Shown here: piece by piece, positions 1 through 9,452 of the stretch
Position numbering within the stretch: position 1 is the first letter of the stretch
Layout of the letters: each line of letters begins with the position of its first letter
Assembly: GCF_002904335.1 (NCBI RefSeq)
Contig: NZ_PPHF01000074.1
Location: forward strand, 62,001 to 126,000
Reading direction: 5' to 3'
Source of the DNA: Amycolatopsis sp. CA-126428
GTDB lineage: Bacteria > Actinomycetota > Actinomycetes > Mycobacteriales > Pseudonocardiaceae
Length of the DNA: 64,000 nt
The notes under the pieces: generated by a model
Database searches by the model: none
The model's input: the letters and a program-made list of their open reading frames with translations, nothing else
Told to the model about the DNA's origin: nothing
Program-made: the position numbers and the translations under genes

Positions 1-216
1 GGCACGCTGACGCTGAGCACGGTGCCCGCGCGGGTCGCCGAGCGCGGCGATCCGTGGGCCGGGGCGGGGGAGCGGCCGCAGTCGATCGAGCCGCTGCTGG
101 AGATGTCCGAACGCGACATGGCGGCCGGGCTGATGGACGCGCCGTGGCCGCCGGTGTACCCGAAGATGCCCAACGAGCCACCGCGCGTGGCGCCGAGCCG
201 CGCGAAGAAGGCGTGA
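1..216 (+). CDS. LigD-type NHEJ polymerase domain, C-terminal end (partial)
   Basis: The window opens inside this gene; frame 1 is open from base 1 to a TGA at 214-216, giving 71 residues. The text VPARVAERGDPWA, then EPLLE, and the proline-rich tail DAPWPPVYPKMPNEPPRV match the usual C-terminus of actinobacterial LigD polymerase/primase proteins, which add NTPs or dNTPs at double-strand break ends during non-homologous end joining. The basic tail PSRAKKA is typical. The catalytic part lies upstream of the window. Its stop codon directly abuts the stop codon of the convergent MFS gene. Two more polymerase genes of this family lie at 47464 and 57141. Confidence 0.8.
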   Translation, partial: GTLTLSTVPARVAERGDPWAGAGERPQSIEPLLEMSERDMAAGLMDAPWPPVYPKMPNEPPRVAPSRAKKA

Positions 217-1347
217 TCAGGGTGGCCCGAGGCGCCGGTGAAGCTGGCTCCACGCGGTGAGGGCCACCAGGGCGGTGAGCCCGAACACCGCCGCGGACCC
301 GAGGCCCGCGGCCGCCGCACCGGCCAGCGGCGAGGCGACGGTCTGGCCGGCGCCGAGCCCGGCGAACGACCACGTGATGCCGCGGGCGGGCCGCGCCGGG
401 AAGAGGCGGGCCGCCCACAGGATGCAGAGCCCGGTCAGCGCCATGTAGGTGCTGCCGAACAGCGCACCGGAAAGCAGGGCGAGGGGCACGCCCGGGTCCG
501 GCAGCGCCAAGAGGGCGATGCCCGCGGCGGAGAGGGTCCACGTCGCGAGGTTGACCGTCCGCAGGCCCACGCGCCCGGCCGCCCGGCCCGCGAGGCCGCC
601 GAGCAACCCGGCCACGCCGATCGCGGCCCAGCACCAGGTCGCGGCCACCGGGCTCAGCCCGGTTTCGGCGAGCCGGGAGCTGGAGAACGTCCAGTACGGC
701 GCGCTCGTCACGCCGATGAGGACGGAGTTGACCACGAGCGGGACCAGCCCGCCGACGGGACCGGAGGTCGCCGGGACGTCGGCGGGCCCGGGTGAGCGCG
801 GCAACGTCCGCCACGCGATCAGCGTCACGGCCACGCCGAGGGCGGCGAACGCCGACCAGATCACCGGCCAGCCGAACGCGAGCAGGGGAGTGAACGCCGA
901 CGCGGCCAGGCCCAGCCCGGTTCCGGTGTTGGCCCAGGTCTGCGCCCGGTCGCGGGTGCGCGCCCCGGCCGTCTCGCCGATCAGCTGGGCGACGCCGGGC
1001 GAGACGAGGCCCGCGCCGGCCCCCGCGACGGCGATCCCGGCACCGAAGACCGCGACGTGCGGGGCGACAGCCATGAGGCCGAGCCCGAGCGTCGCCGCCG
1101 CCGCGGCCAGCAGCACGGTGCCGCGTGCCGACCGCGCGGACGTTCTCGGGGCGAGCAGCAGCCCGAGGCCGTAGCCCGCGGTGGACACGCCGCCGAGCAC
1201 GCCGACGCCGACCGCCGTGAGCCCGAACGTCTCGCTGAACCGCGGCACGAACGGCCCGAACGCGTACCGCGCGAACCCGTAGCAGAGGGCGATCACGACC
1301 GCGCCGATCGCGGCCGTGGACCACCACCTGTCCGTTTTCGTCTGCAT
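217..1347 (-). CDS. MFS transporter (YbfB/YjiJ-like exporter)
   Basis: A hydrophobic protein of about 376 residues with some 12 predicted membrane segments, rich in Gly and Ala, and an opening WWSTAAIGAVVIALCYGFAR that resembles YbfB/YjiJ-type MFS proteins. I start it at ATG 1347 (MQTKTDRWW) because GGAGTG lies just upstream; an in-frame start at 1389 would run through the operator. A TetR gene is divergent at 1446, with an inverted repeat between them, so the exporter is probably repressed by that TetR and induced by its ligand. The substrate cannot be read from sequence. Confidence 0.85.
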   Translation of the reverse strand: MQTKTDRWWSTAAIGAVVIALCYGFARYAFGPFVPRFSETFGLTAVGVGVLGGVSTAGYGLGLLLAPRTSARSARGTVLLAAAAATLGLGLMAVAPHVAVFGAGIAVAGAGAGLVSPGVAQLIGETAGARTRDRAQTWANTGTGLGLAASAFTPLLAFGWPVIWSAFAALGVAVTLIAWRTLPRSPGPADVPATSGPVGGLVPLVVNSVLIGVTSAPYWTFSSSRLAETGLSPVAATWCWAAIGVAGLLGGLAGRAAGRVGLRTVNLATWTLSAAGIALLALPDPGVPLALLSGALFGSTYMALTGLCILWAARLFPARPARGITWSFAGLGAGQTVASPLAGAAAAGLGSAAVFGLTALVALTAWSQLHRRLGPP

Positions 1348-1366
1348 CACCACTCCATCCACCAAA

Positions 1367-1382
1367 CAGACAGGTCTGTCTG
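1367..1382. promoter_or_regulatory. TetR operator in divergent promoter
   Basis: CAGACAG-GT-CTGTCTG is a perfect inverted repeat with 7-bp arms and a 2-bp centre. It sits 19 bases upstream of the MFS start and about 63 bases upstream of the TetR start, the usual place for an operator that controls both genes. Confidence 0.75.
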
Positions 1383-1445
1383 ATGTCAAGCGATGGTACG
1401 ATTACCGCAGGTGAAGACTGATACCGACCTGTTCGGAGGAGTGCG

Positions 1446-2006
1446 GTGGCCAGGACCCGTCCCGGCGATGCGGGCGCGAAAGTGCTCAAAGCCGCGTCGA
1501 CGCTGTTCTACCGCGACGGCATCCACGCCGTCGGCGTCGACACGGTGGCGGCCGAAGCCGGGGTGACGAAGGCGGCCCTCTACGGCAACTTCGGGTCCAA
1601 GAGCGGGCTCGTCGTCGCCTACCTGCGGGAGCGCGACCGGCGGTGGCAGGAGGAGGTCGACCGGATCACCGCCGCGCACCCCGATCCGCGGGACCGGGTG
1701 CTGGCGGTTTTCGACGCCTACGAAGCCTGGGTGGCGCGCGACGGCTACCGCGGCTGCGCCTTCCTGAACGCGACTTCGGAGTTCCCCGACCCCGCCGACC
1801 CGGTCCGCGAGGTGGTCCGCCACCACAAGACCGCGTTGCACGGCTATCTGCGGGCGCAGCTCCGGCGCGGCCACCCTGAGCGCGCCGACGTCCTGGCCGA
1901 CGAGCTGATGCTCCTGCTGGAGGGCGCCGCGGTCACGTCGGTGGTCGCCCAGGGCGCACAGCCGTTCGAGACCGCCAAGCGGCTCGCGCGGACGTTGACC
2001 GCTTAG
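1446..2006 (+). CDS. TetR/AcrR family transcriptional regulator
   Basis: This 186-residue protein has a TetR N-terminal helix-turn-helix: a helix near residues 10-25 (KVLKAASTLFYRDG), then VDTVAAEAGVTKAALYGNFGSK around 33-54. The rest is the helical ligand-binding and dimerisation half. It starts with GTG 1446, preceded by GGAGG. It is divergent from the MFS exporter and very likely represses it, and itself, through the inverted repeat at 1367-1382. Its stop TAG overlaps the TAA of the convergent small gene in the sequence TTAG. Confidence 0.9.
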   Translation: MARTRPGDAGAKVLKAASTLFYRDGIHAVGVDTVAAEAGVTKAALYGNFGSKSGLVVAYLRERDRRWQEEVDRITAAHPDPRDRVLAVFDAYEAWVARDGYRGCAFLNATSEFPDPADPVREVVRHHKTALHGYLRAQLRRGHPERADVLADELMLLLEGAAVTSVVAQGAQPFETAKRLARTLTA

Positions 2007-2257
2007 ATCCCCAGGTCGAGCACGAGCTGGCTGCGGTCCTCGCCGACGCCGGACAGCGTCGCGACGCACGCCGGGCACGGCGCGAGCTCGGCGGTGACCA
2101 GGTCCACGGGCTTCCAGCTGCGGGACTCCCGTTCGCCGCAGGCGGACCGCCGGTAGCGGAGGTCGCCCGAGCGGGTCATCAGGTGGGCCAGGGGGACGTC
2201 TTCGGGCAGCACGCCGACCAGGTACCAGCGTGGTGCGCTCACCGCGGTGGTCGTCAT
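2003..2257 (-). CDS. Small Cys-containing protein of unknown function
   Basis: An 84-residue protein starting at ATG 2257 (MTTTAVSAPRWYLVGVLP). It has three cysteines, one after RRSA and a CPAC pair near residues 61-64, which could form a partial zinc knuckle. It resembles short actinobacterial proteins that take a WYLVG-type opening followed by a charged middle and such a CxxC. It lies downstream of the CobW GTPase on the same strand, 68 bases after its stop, so the two could be co-transcribed, which would fit a metal-related role, but this is only a guess from position. Confidence 0.6.
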   Translation of the reverse strand: MTTTAVSAPRWYLVGVLPEDVPLAHLMTRSGDLRYRRSACGERESRSWKPVDLVTAELAPCPACVATLSGVGEDRSQLVLDLGI

Positions 2258-2325
2258 GGCGGCCAGTGTCCGTCGCGGTGCCCGGGGTCCGGGCGCATTT
2301 GCCGATCTTCGGCGTGGCGGGGTGC

Positions 2326-3351
2326 TCAGGCCTGGTCGGGCAGGTACCGCAGGACGTGCAGCAGGCCGCGTTCGTCCACCGTGTCCGGGTCTTCGGCCAG
2401 GCAGCTGCCGAGGTCGGCGAGCACGGCGTCGGTGTCGATCCCGGCGCCGATCAGCACCAGCTCGGTCCGCCGCGGCTCGCCCCGCGGCCACGCCGACCGC
2501 GCCAGCTGGACGAACCCGCCGACGGTGTGCAGGTGGAAGCGCGATTCAGGGCCGGTGGGGCCGAAGTCGGCTTGGCCCTTCATCCGGTAGAGCCCGGCCG
2601 GCCGCCGCTCGAGGAACTCGACGAAGGCACGCGGCGCGAGCGGCGTCGCGGCGGTGAAGGTGACCGTCTGGTACTCGGCGTGCAGGTGCCGCGAGTGGTC
2701 GTGGTCGTCCTCGCGCAGGTCGTCGAACGACAGCTGCCCGGCCCGCTCGCCGCGGGGTTCCGGGTCGAAGAACAGCCGCGGGTCGACCCGGCCGTGCTCG
2801 GTGACCAGCAGCGGGCGGCCCGGCGCCAGCTCTTCGACGGTCGCGGTCAGCTTCGCGAGCGCCCCGGCGGGCACCCGGTCGGCCTTGTTCAGCACCACGA
2901 GGTCGGCCAGCCGCAGGTGGTCGGCCAGCTCGGGGTGGCGTTCGCGGGCGGCCTCGAACTCGGCGGCGTCGACGACCTCGGCGAGCCCGCCGTAGCGGAT
3001 ATCGGGGTTCTCACTGGCGATCATCAGCCGGATGAGGTCGCGGGGTTCGGCGATGCCGCTGGCTTCGACGACGATCACGTCGATGCCCGCCTCCGCGCTC
3101 GAAAGCTTCGCGAGCATCGCGTCCAGCCCGCCGGCGTCGACGGCGCAGCACAGACAGCCGTTGCCGAGCGAGACCATCGTGTCGACCTGGCCGGCGACGG
3201 CGAGCGCGTCGACGTTCACCTGCCCGAAGTCGTTGACCACGACGCCGACCCGGGCGCCCTCGCGGTTGGCGAGCAGGTGGTTGAGCAGCGTCGTCTTGCC
3301 CGCGCCGAGGAACCCGGCGACGAGGACCACGGGGATGCGCCTGGCGTGCAC
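2326..3351 (-). CDS. CobW/COG0523-family GTP-binding metallochaperone
   Basis: A 341-residue G3E-family P-loop GTPase. It shows Walker A GFLGAGKTT at residues 13-21, the metal-binding GNGCLCC motif at 63-69, a VVEASGIAEP switch region, NKAD for guanine specificity, and a CobW C-terminal domain. Family members deliver zinc or cobalt to client enzymes, often under zinc starvation. The start is GTG 3351 with GGGAGGA eight bases upstream. I looked for a Zur-type operator upstream and saw none, so zinc regulation is unsupported. The precise metal and client are unknown. Confidence 0.92.
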   Translation of the reverse strand: MHARRIPVVLVAGFLGAGKTTLLNHLLANREGARVGVVVNDFGQVNVDALAVAGQVDTMVSLGNGCLCCAVDAGGLDAMLAKLSSAEAGIDVIVVEASGIAEPRDLIRLMIASENPDIRYGGLAEVVDAAEFEAARERHPELADHLRLADLVVLNKADRVPAGALAKLTATVEELAPGRPLLVTEHGRVDPRLFFDPEPRGERAGQLSFDDLREDDHDHSRHLHAEYQTVTFTAATPLAPRAFVEFLERRPAGLYRMKGQADFGPTGPESRFHLHTVGGFVQLARSAWPRGEPRRTELVLIGAGIDTDAVLADLGSCLAEDPDTVDERGLLHVLRYLPDQA

Positions 3352-3781
3352 GAAACGTCCTCCCTCTGCCGATCACCGCGACTCTAACGCCGAGGCCCCT
3401 ACACGGCCGGACGACCCCGGTGAAGGCCGTTCGGCGAATGCCCACGAAAAGACGCAGGCGGTCGCGCGGGAAAGGATCACGCGGATTTCGCCGCCCGGCG
3501 TGATCGATTGACGGAAACGCGCTTTGCCATGTCCGGATAACTCTTGGTAGTAGTTGTTTTTTCGGCGTTCAACCTGCGTGCGCCGGTATTCCGCGATCGC
3601 CGGGACGTCGTTCCCGAGTGGGGGATCCCGCCTCGCGGACCGTCGGGTATCCTCCCCCGCCTGGCCGGAGTTCCCAGGACAGTGGGGACTTCCGGCCGGC
3701 AGTGTCGTCGGTGACTCTCGGAGGAACGGTGAACCTTTTCGTCGGGCTGCAGATCGCGATTTCGGAGAGTGGGGAACCGCG
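3352..3781. other. Long intergenic region between CobW and NOS genes
   Basis: 430 bases between divergent genes with no convincing gene. It must hold both promoters. A TTGACG at 3508-3513 and GGATAACT from 3535 are promoter-like but 21 bases apart, so I do not call them as a pair. An in-frame extension of the NOS gene back to 3554 has low-complexity, non-family text and is not believed. Confidence 0.5.
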
Positions 3782-4936
3782 GTGACGGTTACACCCGAGC
3801 GGGTGACGCCCTCCCTATCGCTTTACTCACAGCGTGTCTCGCAAGAGCAAAGCGTCAATTCCGCGGAAGCGGAAGAATTCCTGGACCGGATGTTCGCCGA
3901 AGGCGCCGCGGAAGAGGGCGAGCGGTTGGAGACCCGGCTGGCCGCGGTTCGCGCGGAAATCCAGGAAACCGGCACCTACAGGCACACCCCGGCCGAGCTG
4001 GCGTACGGCGCGCGCGTCGCGTGGCGCAACTCGGCGCGCTGCATCGGCCGGCTGTACTGGCGCAGCCTGCGCATCCGGGACCGGCGCCGGGTCACCGATC
4101 CCGCCGCGATCGCCGGCGAGTGCGTCGCCCACCTCCGCCAGGCCACCCGGGGCGGGCGGATCCGGCCGACGATCACCGTCTTCGCGCCGGACACCCCGGA
4201 CGCGCCGGGCCCGCGGATCCACAACGAGCAGCTGATCCGCTACGCCGGGTACCGCTTCGAAGACGGCTCGGTCCTCGGCGACCCGCGCTACGCCGCATTC
4301 ACCGAGCAGGTGCGAAGACTCGGCTGGCGGCCGCCGGAGCGAAGAGGCTCCTTCGACGTCCTGCCCCTGCTGATCGAGGCCGTGCCCGGCGAGCCGCGGC
4401 TGTTCACCCTGCCGCCGGACGTCGTCCTGGAGGTCCCGCTGACCCACCCGGACCACCGCTGGTTCGCGGGGCTGGGGCTGCGCTGGCACGCCGTGCCCGC
4501 GATCAGCGACATGCCGCTGGAGATCGGCGGCGTCACCTACCCGGCCGCGCCGTTCAACGGCTGGTACCTCGGCACCGAGATCGGCGCCCGGAACCTGGCC
4601 GACGAGCGGCGCTACGACCTGCTGCCGGTCGTCGCCGAGCTGATGGGCCTGGACACCGCGTCCGAGCGGACGCTGTGGCGCGACCGGGCGCTGGTGGAGC
4701 TGACGCTGGCGGTGCAGCACTCCTTCGACGCCGCCGGGGTCACGATGGCCGACCACCACACCGAATCGCGCCGGTTCCTGTCCCACCTGGAACGCGAGGA
4801 GCGGGCCGGGCGCCGGTGCCCCGCGGACTGGAGCTGGATCGTGCCGCCGTTGTCCGGTGGGCAGACCGCGGTTTTCCACCGCTACTACGACGAACCGGAC
4901 CCGACGGAGCGACCGGCGTTCCTGCCGCCGCCGTGA
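3782..4936 (+). CDS. nos: Nitric oxide synthase oxygenase
   Basis: This 384-residue protein is a bacterial NOS oxygenase that oxidises L-arginine to citrulline and nitric oxide using haem and a pterin. The haem-ligand signature WRNSARCIGR is at residues 81-90 with Cys87 as thiolate ligand. The substrate-binding glutamate lies in GWYLGTEIGARNL (Glu266), and IHNEQLIRYAGY and the tail region with WSWIVPPLSGG are also conserved. Like other bacterial NOS it has no reductase domain. Start GTG 3782 fits the family N-terminus. A flavodoxin-fold gene follows 82 bases downstream and could be its electron donor. Confidence 0.95.
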   Translation: MTVTPERVTPSLSLYSQRVSQEQSVNSAEAEEFLDRMFAEGAAEEGERLETRLAAVRAEIQETGTYRHTPAELAYGARVAWRNSARCIGRLYWRSLRIRDRRRVTDPAAIAGECVAHLRQATRGGRIRPTITVFAPDTPDAPGPRIHNEQLIRYAGYRFEDGSVLGDPRYAAFTEQVRRLGWRPPERRGSFDVLPLLIEAVPGEPRLFTLPPDVVLEVPLTHPDHRWFAGLGLRWHAVPAISDMPLEIGGVTYPAAPFNGWYLGTEIGARNLADERRYDLLPVVAELMGLDTASERTLWRDRALVELTLAVQHSFDAAGVTMADHHTESRRFLSHLEREERAGRRCPADWSWIVPPLSGGQTAVFHRYYDEPDPTERPAFLPPP

Positions 4937-5018
4937 GGGCTGCGGAGAGTAGCGTGCGAGCGCCCGTTCGGCGGATCGTGGGCGACCCGCGGGGCAGTCC
5001 GGTCCCCGAGGGCCGACA

Positions 5019-5534
5019 ATGGTCCGCATGACCGCAGTCCTCGTCGCCTACGCCGGGCGTCATGGCGGAACCCGGCAGATCGCCGAGGTCATCGCCGCCG
5101 AGCTCGGTGCGGCGGGTCTGACCGTCGATGTGCGCGACGCCGCCGACGTGGCCGGCGTCGAGCACTACGCCGCGGTCGTCGTCGGCAGCGCCCTGTACTA
5201 CCACCGGTGGCGCCCGGAGGCCGTCCGGTTGCTGGAACGCAACGCGCGGGCGCTCGCCGAGCGTCCGGTGTGGTTGTTCCACAGCGGACCGTGCGGCCCC
5301 GGCGCGGCCACACACCAGGTGAGCCTGCCGGCGAACGTCGCGTTGCTGGCCGCGCGCATCGACGCGGAACGCACGGCCACCTTCGGCGGCCGGCTGGACC
5401 CGGCGACCGTGCACGGCCTGATCCCGAAGCTGGTGGCGTCGGGCCGGCGGGCCGGGGACTTCCGTGACTGGGACCGGATCAAGGCGTGGGCCCGGGACGT
5501 CGGCCGCCGGGTCCGCATCCGCGTCGCGCTCTGA
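5019..5534 (+). CDS. Flavodoxin-fold protein (HemG-like)
   Basis: A 171-residue protein with a flavodoxin beginning: VLVAYAGRHGGTRQIAEVIAAEL, where YAGRHGGT is the FMN phosphate-binding loop near residues 10-17, and a second loop around VVVGSALYY. It resembles menaquinone-dependent protoporphyrinogen oxidase (HemG-type) flavodoxins found widely in actinobacteria. GAGGG lies 7 bases before ATG 5019; ATG 5028 is an alternative. It directly follows the NOS gene on the same strand, so co-expression is plausible. Whether it reduces NOS or is a separate enzyme cannot be told from sequence. Confidence 0.8.
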   Translation: MVRMTAVLVAYAGRHGGTRQIAEVIAAELGAAGLTVDVRDAADVAGVEHYAAVVVGSALYYHRWRPEAVRLLERNARALAERPVWLFHSGPCGPGAATHQVSLPANVALLAARIDAERTATFGGRLDPATVHGLIPKLVASGRRAGDFRDWDRIKAWARDVGRRVRIRVAL

Positions 5535-5586
5535 TCCTCTTGCCCGCCCGGGGTGGTGGGTGCTAAACCGGGCCTGAGGTCTTCCG

Positions 5587-6894
5587 GTGGGGAACCGACG
5601 GAACGGGGCGAACGTGACGGATCGACCGGGCAAGAAAGCGCTTACCTCGGACCAGCGCAACGCGTTCCTCGCGGCGCTGCTCGGCTGGAGCATGGACTCG
5701 TTCGACTACTTCCTCGTCGTCTTCGTCCTGGCGGACATCGCGAAGGACAAGTCGTTCGGGGCGACGGCCACGCAGCTGGCGTTCATCACGACGGCGACCT
5801 TGGTGATGCGCCCGGTCGGCGCGCTCCTGTTCGGCCTGTGGGCCGACCGGGTGGGCCGCCGGATCCCGCTGATGGCCGACGTCGTGCTGTACTCGGTGGC
5901 CGGTCTGCTGTGCGCCTTCGCGCCGAACTACACGGTGCTGCTGGTGCTGCGGTTCGTCTACGGCATCGGCATGGGCGGCGAGTGGGGCCTGGGCGCGGCG
6001 CTGGCGATGGAGAAGATCCCGGTCGAGCGCCGCGGCTTCTTCTCGGGCCTGCTGCAGGTCGGCTATTCGATCGGCTACCTGCTGGCGGCGCTGGCGTACC
6101 TGCTGTTCCACTCGGCGCTCGACCTGCAGTGGCGCTGGATCTTCGTGCTGAGCATCTTCCCGGCCCTGATCAGCCTGCTGATTCGCGCGCGCGTGCGCGA
6201 GTCGGAGGTGTGGGAGACCGCGCGCGAGAAGCTGAAGGTGACCCGGACGTCGGTGAAGGACATCCTGCTGAACCCGAAGGTGATCCGCCGCTTCGGCTAC
6301 CTGATCCTGCTGATGACGGCGTTCAACTGGATGAGCCACGGAACCCAGGACGTCTACCCGAGCTTCTTGAAGGCCCACGACAACGGCGGCGCGGGGCTGA
6401 GCGCGGCGACGAGCACGTGGATAGCGGTGCTGTACAACATCGGAGCCATCATCGGCGGCTTGACGTTCGGCACGCTGTCCGAGCGGCTGGGCCGCCGCCG
6501 CACGATCGTGACGGCGGCGGTCCTGGGCCTCCCGGTGATCCCGATCTTCGCCTTCGACCACGGCGCGGGCATGCTGGCGCTGGGCTCGTTCCTGATGCAG
6601 ATCATGGTCCAGGGGGCGTGGGGAGTGATCCCGGCGCACCTGACGGAGATGTCACCGGACGCGATCCGCGGGTTCTACCCGGGAGTGACCTACCAGCTGG
6701 GCAACCTGCTGGCGGCGTTGAACCTGCCGATCCAGCAGGCGATCGCGGAATCACACGGGTACACGTCGGCTCTGGTGTGGACGGTGGTGCCGGGGCTGAT
6801 CGCGGTGGCGGTGCTGACGGCGATCGGGAAGGAAGCGAAGGGGATCAAGTTCGGCGAGTCGGCGGTGGCCACGGCACCGGCGGGGGCGCAATGA
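5587..6894 (+). CDS. MFS transporter, sialate/carboxylate:proton symporter type
   Basis: This protein of up to 435 residues has twelve membrane segments. [11 protein letters not shown] near the start, the loop [12 protein letters not shown] between helices 2 and 3, and [17 protein letters not shown] are characteristic of the NanT/JEN branch that imports sialic acid or short carboxylates with protons. GTG 5587 has GAGG eight bases upstream; GTG 5614 (VTDRPGKK) is an alternative giving 426 residues. A secreted sialidase is encoded about 4.6 kb away, which is suggestive but not adjacent, and no sialic acid catabolic genes are seen here. Confidence 0.85.
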   Translation: MGNRRNGANVTDRPGKKALTSDQRNAFLAALLGWSMDSFDYFLVVFVLADIAKDKSFGATATQLAFITTATLVMRPVGALLFGLWADRVGRRIPLMADVVLYSVAGLLCAFAPNYTVLLVLRFVYGIGMGGEWGLGAALAMEKIPVERRGFFSGLLQVGYSIGYLLAALAYLLFHSALDLQWRWIFVLSIFPALISLLIRARVRESEVWETAREKLKVTRTSVKDILLNPKVIRRFGYLILLMTAFNWMSHGTQDVYPSFLKAHDNGGAGLSAATSTWIAVLYNIGAIIGGLTFGTLSERLGRRRTIVTAAVLGLPVIPIFAFDHGAGMLALGSFLMQIMVQGAWGVIPAHLTEMSPDAIRGFYPGVTYQLGNLLAALNLPIQQAIAESHGYTSALVWTVVPGLIAVAVLTAIGKEAKGIKFGESAVATAPAGAQ

Positions 6895-6904
6895 GCTGGT
6901 CCGC

Positions 6905-8787
6905 TCAGGTCTCGGGCTTCGCTTCGGAGCCTTCGCGCGATTCGGCCAAAGCTTCTTCGATCATCATCCGTTCGTAGATTGCGGCGAACTGGCTCCGGCC
7001 GCTCTGCCGAGCGTGTTCCAGGAAGGAAACGACGTGCGCGGGATCGGGTTCCAGGCCTAGCAAGTGAGCGGCGACGGCGGGGTCGCCCATTTCGATCGCA
7101 TGGCGAGCCAGGCTGGTCAGGTGAGCGGTGGCGGGGTTCAGTGCGATGAAGGACGAAAGCACGAAAGTCGCAGTCGTCCGACCTTGGTCGATGGCGAAAA
7201 CCGCGAGCTCGTGGAGATCCGGCCGGGGGCTGTCAGCGGTGATGGCGGCCGCCAAGATGGGAAGGGCCAGTCCGATCTTCGTCTCGACCGCCTGCCGGGC
7301 AAGCTCGGTAAGCTCTTCGAAGCCGCCGTTGCTGGAGAGCGCCTTTGCGGCCGTGACCATGACTATCCCGTCGCCGGCCCGAGCCGCCTCGCGGAAGATT
7401 TCCTTCACCTCGCGGAAGCGACCCAGCTTGCCGACGGCCAGGGCGATCAGCCCGATCGCCTCCGTGTCGCCGGCCTCGAAAGCCCGTCGGAAGCATTTCT
7501 CGGCGAACTCGAACCGGTCAGCCAGGTAAGCGACCATGCCGATCGCCGCGACACCTCGGTCGGAGCTCAGGGAGAACACGGCATCCCACGTGTCATCCGG
7601 CACAGGCGAACCGCCCAGCGGGCTGGTGCCCTCCTGCGCCTGGTCTACCAGGTAGTCGGAAGCCAAGTACCGGTCATCGGCCCGAGGCTGCAGACATGAA
7701 CTGGCGCTGAGCACCGGCTGGGCGGCCCACCGCAGACCTTCGGTGACCGACGGCAGATCGGGGCGGTCGCACCACGGCGCAGGGAGGTAGCAGAGATGCA
7801 GCTCGGCCAGTGTGGTGCGCGGAACGGGCTCGGAGTAGCCCGCCCGGCGGCAGTCGACCGCCGCGCTGATCAGGGCCTGGCCGACGTAGAACAGCGGGCT
7901 GTCGCCGACCGACCAGCGCTCCAGCATCGGCGTGCCCGCCGCCAGGTACTCCGCGAAGCCCTCAGAAGCCGCCAGAGCCCGGCCGATGCGCGGGTCACCT
8001 GCCCGTGCGGTCTTCGCGCGCTCCTGCTCGGCCTCCGTCAAGTGCTGCTTGATCGCGATCAGGTGGCTCGGCGGGATACAAGCGATCAGATCCGCCGCAG
8101 CTTTATTGATCGTGCCTTCGACCGCCCGGAAGGCGGCGAGCTCGTGGTCGCGGATGGTGGCGACTCACAGACCGAGGGAGCCAGCCGCTGGAGCAGACCC
8201 ACGTCGAGGCCACCCGGGACGAGGAAGCGTTCAAGGTCGTCGAGCCAGATCACGGTGTCCTTCAAGCCGGACTTGGCGATCTCCCGCATCGCCGGGCCGT
8301 CGAAAGGAACGAGCAGGTCATGACCGGGGCGCAACCGGCGGATGGCCTCGGCCGCCGCGCGGCTCTTGCCTGCTGCGGCGCGGCCATGCAACAGAACCAA
8401 GCCGTTGCTCGCGATCGCCCACTCCAGGTCCTTGTCGCGGTCCCGGGGCACATACCGGGGGAGATCCCGGTCGTCGAACGTGTCCACCGCACGCTTGACC
8501 CGCAACGCCAGCAACGACACGTCGGCCACCTTCGGCAGCCGATCGCCGTCGAGGTGGAGCGCCCGGCCCACGAACACGCTTCGCGAAACGGCAGGCTCCC
8601 GGCGCCGCAGTTCGACCAGGGAGAAGCCGACTGCCACGACGGCCGCGAGCCAGCTCAGCGCCTCGAGCGTCCGCCGGACCGGACCACCGTCCGCCACCAG
8701 CCAGCTCAGCCAGCCGAACCGCAGGGCCAAGAGAAGAACGACCGGCACGAGAACGGCCACAGCTCGGCGAACCCAACGGGACTTCAC
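6905..8787 (-). pseudogene. Frameshifted membrane-anchored P-loop NTPase (STAND-like)
   Basis: Two open frames make one ancestral protein of about 627 residues. The first (8787 to 8086) has two membrane segments near residues 6-30 and 40-60, Walker A GRAAAGKS and Walker B VIWLDDLERF. The reading then jumps frame near 8165-8200: the other frame, open from 8164 to 6905, continues with VATIRDHELAAFRAVEG and a helical-repeat C-terminus. A TGA at 8167-8165 blocks the second frame upstream. The GTG start overlaps the response regulator stop by four bases, so it belongs to the two-component operon. It may be truly broken or a sequencing indel. Confidence 0.8.
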
Positions 8788-9443
8788 GGCGTCACGAGCG
8801 CCGCTTCATAAGCGAAGATCGTCAGCTGCACCCGGTTCGACACATCCAGCTTCGCGAACGCCCGCGTGATGTGCGTCTTCACCGTCGCCTCGCTCAAAAA
8901 GAACTCAGCGGCGATCGACGCGTTCGGCTTCCCCTGCGCCACCGCCGTCACGATCTCGCGTTCCCGCTCGCTGAGCAGCTCCAGCTTCGCCTGAGCCCGC
9001 GACCGGCGCGGATTCGCCCGCGCCGCCACGAACTGGCCGATCAGCTGCTTCGTCGTCCGGGGGGACAACATCGCGTCGCCGTTGGCCACCACGCGGACGC
9101 CTTCGATGATCTCCTGCGGGGAGCCCTCCTTCAGCAGGAAGCCGCTCGCTCCGGCCGCCAAGGCCTCGAACACGTACTCGTCCAGGTCGAACGTCGTCAG
9201 GATCAGCACCTTCGGCGGGCGGGGCTGGGCCAGCACGGCCGCCGTGGCCACCAGGCCGTTCATGCGGCGCATGCGGATGTCCATGATCACCACGTCCGGC
9301 GCGTGCCGGGCGACCTGCTGGACCGCTTCGTCGCCGTCGCCGGCCTCCGCGACCACCCGCAAATCCGGTGTGCTGCCCAGGATCATGGACAGTCCGGTGC
9401 GGACCAGCGGGTCGTCGTCGACGAGCAGTACACGCACGCTCAC
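8784..9443 (-). CDS. NarL/LuxR-family response regulator
   Basis: A 219-residue regulator: receiver domain with VDDDP at residues 8-12 and phospho-acceptor Asp55 in VIMDIRM, the switch residues in LTTFD and the lysine in LLKE, then a LuxR-type helix-turn-helix (LSEREREIVTAVAQG through ATVKTHITRAFAKLDV). It starts at GTG 9443, nine bases after the kinase stop, and its TGA overlaps the GTG of the NTPase gene. It should be phosphorylated by the kinase and probably binds the palindrome at 10721-10734. Confidence 0.93.
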   Translation of the reverse strand: MSVRVLLVDDDPLVRTGLSMILGSTPDLRVVAEAGDGDEAVQQVARHAPDVVIMDIRMRRMNGLVATAAVLAQPRPPKVLILTTFDLDEYVFEALAAGASGFLLKEGSPQEIIEGVRVVANGDAMLSPRTTKQLIGQFVAARANPRRSRAQAKLELLSEREREIVTAVAQGKPNASIAAEFFLSEATVKTHITRAFAKLDVSNRVQLTIFAYEAALVTP

Positions 9444-9452
9444 CCGCTCATG

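Noticed and set aside
3554-3781. N-terminal extension of the NOS gene
   Set aside because: The added 76 residues look random; family N-terminus begins near GTG 3782.
8086-8200. Programmed ribosomal frameshifting in the NTPase gene
   Set aside because: No slippery heptamer or strong downstream structure was recognised; a plain indel is simpler.
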